Part shown: one piece after another, positions 12,932 through 14,672 of the stretch
Position numbering within the stretch: position 1 is the stretch's first letter
Layout: each line of letters starts with the position of its first letter
Source: Phycisphaerae bacterium
Lineage (GTDB): Bacteria; Planctomycetota; Phycisphaerae; UBA1845
DNA length: 14,672 nucleotides
Assembly: GCA_029260195.1 (NCBI GenBank)
Contig: JAJDDS010000081.1
Location: forward strand, 1 to 14,672
Direction of reading: 5' to 3'
Made by a program: the position numbers and the translations under genes
The notes under the pieces: generated by a model
The model's input: the letters and a program-made list of their open reading frames with translations, nothing else
Database searches by the model: none
Told to the model about the DNA's origin: nothing

Positions 12932-13942
12932 GAGGCTGGTCGCTCGGTCCTCGTTCGCACGAATCCAGCAGTAAGACCACCCTACATCCGGGACGAGGTA
13001 CTCCCAAGTCCCGTACTTGGTCAGCATTCGGTCGACTAGCTTGTTCGACCCCGGTGATATCGGCTCAGGTGGGCGCGGGGGCATGCCGGAAAGGTCAGTA
13101 CGATTCTCTCCCAAAGGCCTGTTTCCCGTCGCTGCGACGCCGTGGCCGAGGAGGTTGCCGAGCCGATGACGATACTGATGGATCCGTTCCGCAAGTCTAT
13201 CGTCGCCCAAAATCACCGGCAAACCGACTTCTTGAGCAACGTCTCCGTACGTGAGCCGCTTTCCCGTGCGTGTCAGGGCAAGCCAAAGCAGTTTTCGCAA
13301 CCTCCGGCTCGGTTTCCGAAGCCTGATCTCCTTCGCTTTGCCTTCGTGCCAAACCCAGAATATGTGCCGCTGTTCATCGACGACGATGTCGTACGCTGTC
13401 GTGTAGGCAATTCGATCCGCGGCTTCCGGCGTACAGGCAACACACTGAATCGGCGGACGATCGAGATGTAGCCGGTCAACGACAACATCACCCTGATCCA
13501 ACCGCATCATCGCTCGCTCGTCGCTCGGGGCTGCAAGAAAACCGATGGTATCCAAGCGGAAAGCCTCATGCAGTTTCGGAGCCAAGTCTTCGACCATCTC
13601 TTCAACGAGCTTGCGAGAAGCGCCGAAGGCCTTGGCAGCGCCGCGGATCGCATCGCGCAGATTCGCAACTTCTGGGTTCGCGTTGCGGCTGCTCATTTCA
13701 CGGTAAACGGCCTCGAGTGTGAAGACGATATATGGCGAACAAAGGCGAACGCGCTGTTCGTCAGCAAACGGAAGGCCAAGCCCGGACACGCTCAGATCTG
13801 TGCCGTCGTGTGCGGATGTCCCGGTTCCTTTAGCCCTGAGGAATCGCTCCCACACAAGGGGAAGAAACGGCGCTTCCTCAGGGTACCGGTCCGCAATGAA
13901 CGATCTCGTAAGCTCAAGAATAAATGAATCACTCGAATTCAT
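12920..13942 (-). CDS. Hypothetical protein with winged-helix DNA-binding domain, 340 aa
   Basis: Residues 1-130 are helical with no recognised motif. Residues 150-205 are beta-rich (GDVVVDRLHLDRPPIQCVAC; YDIVVDEQRHIFWVWHEGKA). A winged helix of OmpR/PhoB-like layout begins at about 205: IRLRKPSRRLRKLLWLALTR, then TYGDVAQEVGL, then DDRLAERIHQYRHRLGNLLG as recognition helix. The usual closing beta hairpin appears only at about 312-327 (TWEYLVPDVGWSYCWI), so a Pro-rich insertion of about 45 residues (267-311) seems to interrupt the domain. This suggests a transcriptional regulator. There is no receiver domain, so a two-component role is unlikely. The ATG at 13942 has AAGG close upstream. The gene lies 44 bases downstream of another leftward gene and converges on the rightward gene. 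Confidence 0.65.
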   Translation of the reverse strand: MNSSDSFILELTRSFIADRYPEEAPFLPLVWERFLRAKGTGTSAHDGTDLSVSGLGLPFADEQRVRLCSPYIVFTLEAVYREMSSRNANPEVANLRDAIRGAAKAFGASRKLVEEMVEDLAPKLHEAFRLDTIGFLAAPSDERAMMRLDQGDVVVDRLHLDRPPIQCVACTPEAADRIAYTTAYDIVVDEQRHIFWVWHEGKAKEIRLRKPSRRLRKLLWLALTRTGKRLTYGDVAQEVGLPVILGDDRLAERIHQYRHRLGNLLGHGVAATGNRPLGENRTDLSGMPPRPPEPISPGSNKLVDRMLTKYGTWEYLVPDVGWSYCWIRANEDRATSLLSV

Positions 13943-13986
13943 GGGGCCTTGCCTGAGGTCTCGCCTTTGCCAGTATCACGCGGAAG

Positions 13987-14523
13987 TTAGTGTACGCCGA
14001 ATACTCTGACCAGGTTGTCTGCCACCTGCCGGATACTGTTCCGCTGCAGGTACGAATCCGGGTACATCCGGCGGATAATCCAGACAAGATCAAGGATAAT
14101 TGGGAGCGAACTGTCTGGTTTCATTGAGGCCAACCGGCGTTCATTATCGGGTAGCCACTTGCGACCAAGGTGTTGTACAAGGTCATTCGCTCTGGCCTCC
14201 AGGCGATCCAGAATCTGGATGATGTTACGCGCGTCTCGCTCAGTTTGCATTGATCGGCGCCACCAACCAGCCGCCTGCTCGGCAATCAGCCGAACCATCC
14301 GGCGCGGAAGCTGATTGCGCACCTTAAGGGTGGACAAGCCATCAAGCAATAGCCGGAGATTGGTAAGTTGTTCCTCCACACTCACCGACGCACGTGGGCG
14401 CAGCATGACACGAAGTCGACGACGAATCCACTTTGCATGTATCCGTGTGCCGTAGCGCAACGCCCCGCCCGTCAGTTTGAGCGCGCGCAAGCCGTGGGCT
14501 GTGTGCAGCGGGTCCGCCGCCAT
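13987..14523 (-). CDS. Hypothetical helical protein, 178 aa
   Basis: I do not recognise a family. From the ATG at 14523 the protein starts with a basic stretch (THAKWIRRRLRVMLRPRAS-like pattern near residues 27-46), followed by almost continuous amphipathic helices (EEQLTNLRLLLDGLSTL; ARNIIQILDRLEARANDLVQHL; LPIILDLVWIIRRMY). There are no membrane segments and no catalytic motif. A GTG at 14571 in the same frame is an alternative start and would add 16 residues; GGAGG lies between the two starts, too far (17 bases) from the ATG to settle the choice. It lies upstream of the winged-helix gene on the same strand with a 44-base gap, so the two may be cotranscribed. Confidence 0.55.
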   Translation of the reverse strand: MAADPLHTAHGLRALKLTGGALRYGTRIHAKWIRRRLRVMLRPRASVSVEEQLTNLRLLLDGLSTLKVRNQLPRRMVRLIAEQAAGWWRRSMQTERDARNIIQILDRLEARANDLVQHLGRKWLPDNERRLASMKPDSSLPIILDLVWIIRRMYPDSYLQRNSIRQVADNLVRVFGVH

Positions 14524-14571
14524 GGTCGGACCGGCACCAAAACCTCCATTGATACACTCACACCGCCTCAC

Positions 14572-14672
14572 CCAATCTTGATTCCCTCGTAAAAACTTCT
14601 GGCGTTTTTGGGCTTGCGGTGCGCCGCGTGCGGGTGATTCTGGGTTGACGGAACAAGATCACGCCGGTTTGT
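14572..14672. other. Window end, no gene supported
   Basis: I see no coding frame or RNA gene here. A short AT hairpin (AAAAAC at 14591-14596, GTTTTT at 14604-14609) is too weak to call. Promoters for the leftward gene at 13987 may lie here. Confidence 0.3.

Noticed and set aside
14591..14609. AAAAAC/GTTTTT inverted repeat near the right end
   Set aside because: Six AT-dominated base pairs with a 7-base loop are expected by chance and give little stability.
1..14672. CRISPR arrays, tRNA or rRNA genes, insertion-sequence ends
   Set aside because: I saw no regularly spaced repeats, cloverleaf patterns, rRNA motifs or transposase genes on either strand.

Overview
The window is GC-rich bacterial DNA with tightly packed genes. 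The style of the integrase and of several conserved hypothetical proteins suggests a planctomycete or a relative. That assignment is an impression from protein style: the window has no rRNA, tRNA or other marker gene to confirm it.

Layout, left to right. Positions 1-298 hold nothing I can support. A leftward hypothetical gene (299-838) is followed by a 261-base gap and then a tyrosine recombinase/integrase (1100-2353) with an excisionase-like helix-turn-helix gene upstream of it (2509-2745). Behind these lies a long, nearly unbroken run of leftward genes. In transcription order, from about 12133 down to 1100, they are: an amber-interrupted pseudogene; a YbjN-like protein; an intact paralogue of the pseudogene; three small proteins, two of them membrane proteins and one a sigma-region-4-like regulator; a hypothetical protein; a second small 'NPW' membrane protein; a cysteine-rich zinc-binding protein; a HerA/FtsK/TraG-type ATPase with a C-terminal winged helix; a small protein with a PD-(D/E)XK-like core; a two-TM peptide; a GrpE-like exchange factor; a lidless Hsp70; a VWA protein with an intact MIDAS; and a YggT-like membrane protein. 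Several neighbours overlap by a few bases (ATGA, GTGA and similar junctions), which suggests translational coupling and a single transcription programme.

The integrase and excisionase pair, the phage-style regulator and the DNA-pumping type ATPase mark the block 1100 to about 12133 as an integrative element. No relaxase, replication protein, phage structural gene or attachment-site pair could be identified. The unusual cargo is a private chaperone set (Hsp70 plus GrpE, no J protein) joined to a VWA protein and several small membrane proteins. I infer a membrane-associated assembly or conflict machine carried by the element. It could serve DNA transfer or defence, and the sequence alone does not decide between them.

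Right of 12134 the organisation changes. One rightward gene of unknown function (12251-12931) meets a leftward gene with a winged-helix DNA-binding domain (12920-13942), followed by another leftward hypothetical gene (13987-14523). The 117-base region at 12134-12250 between the divergent genes holds two inverted repeats and is the most likely control region.
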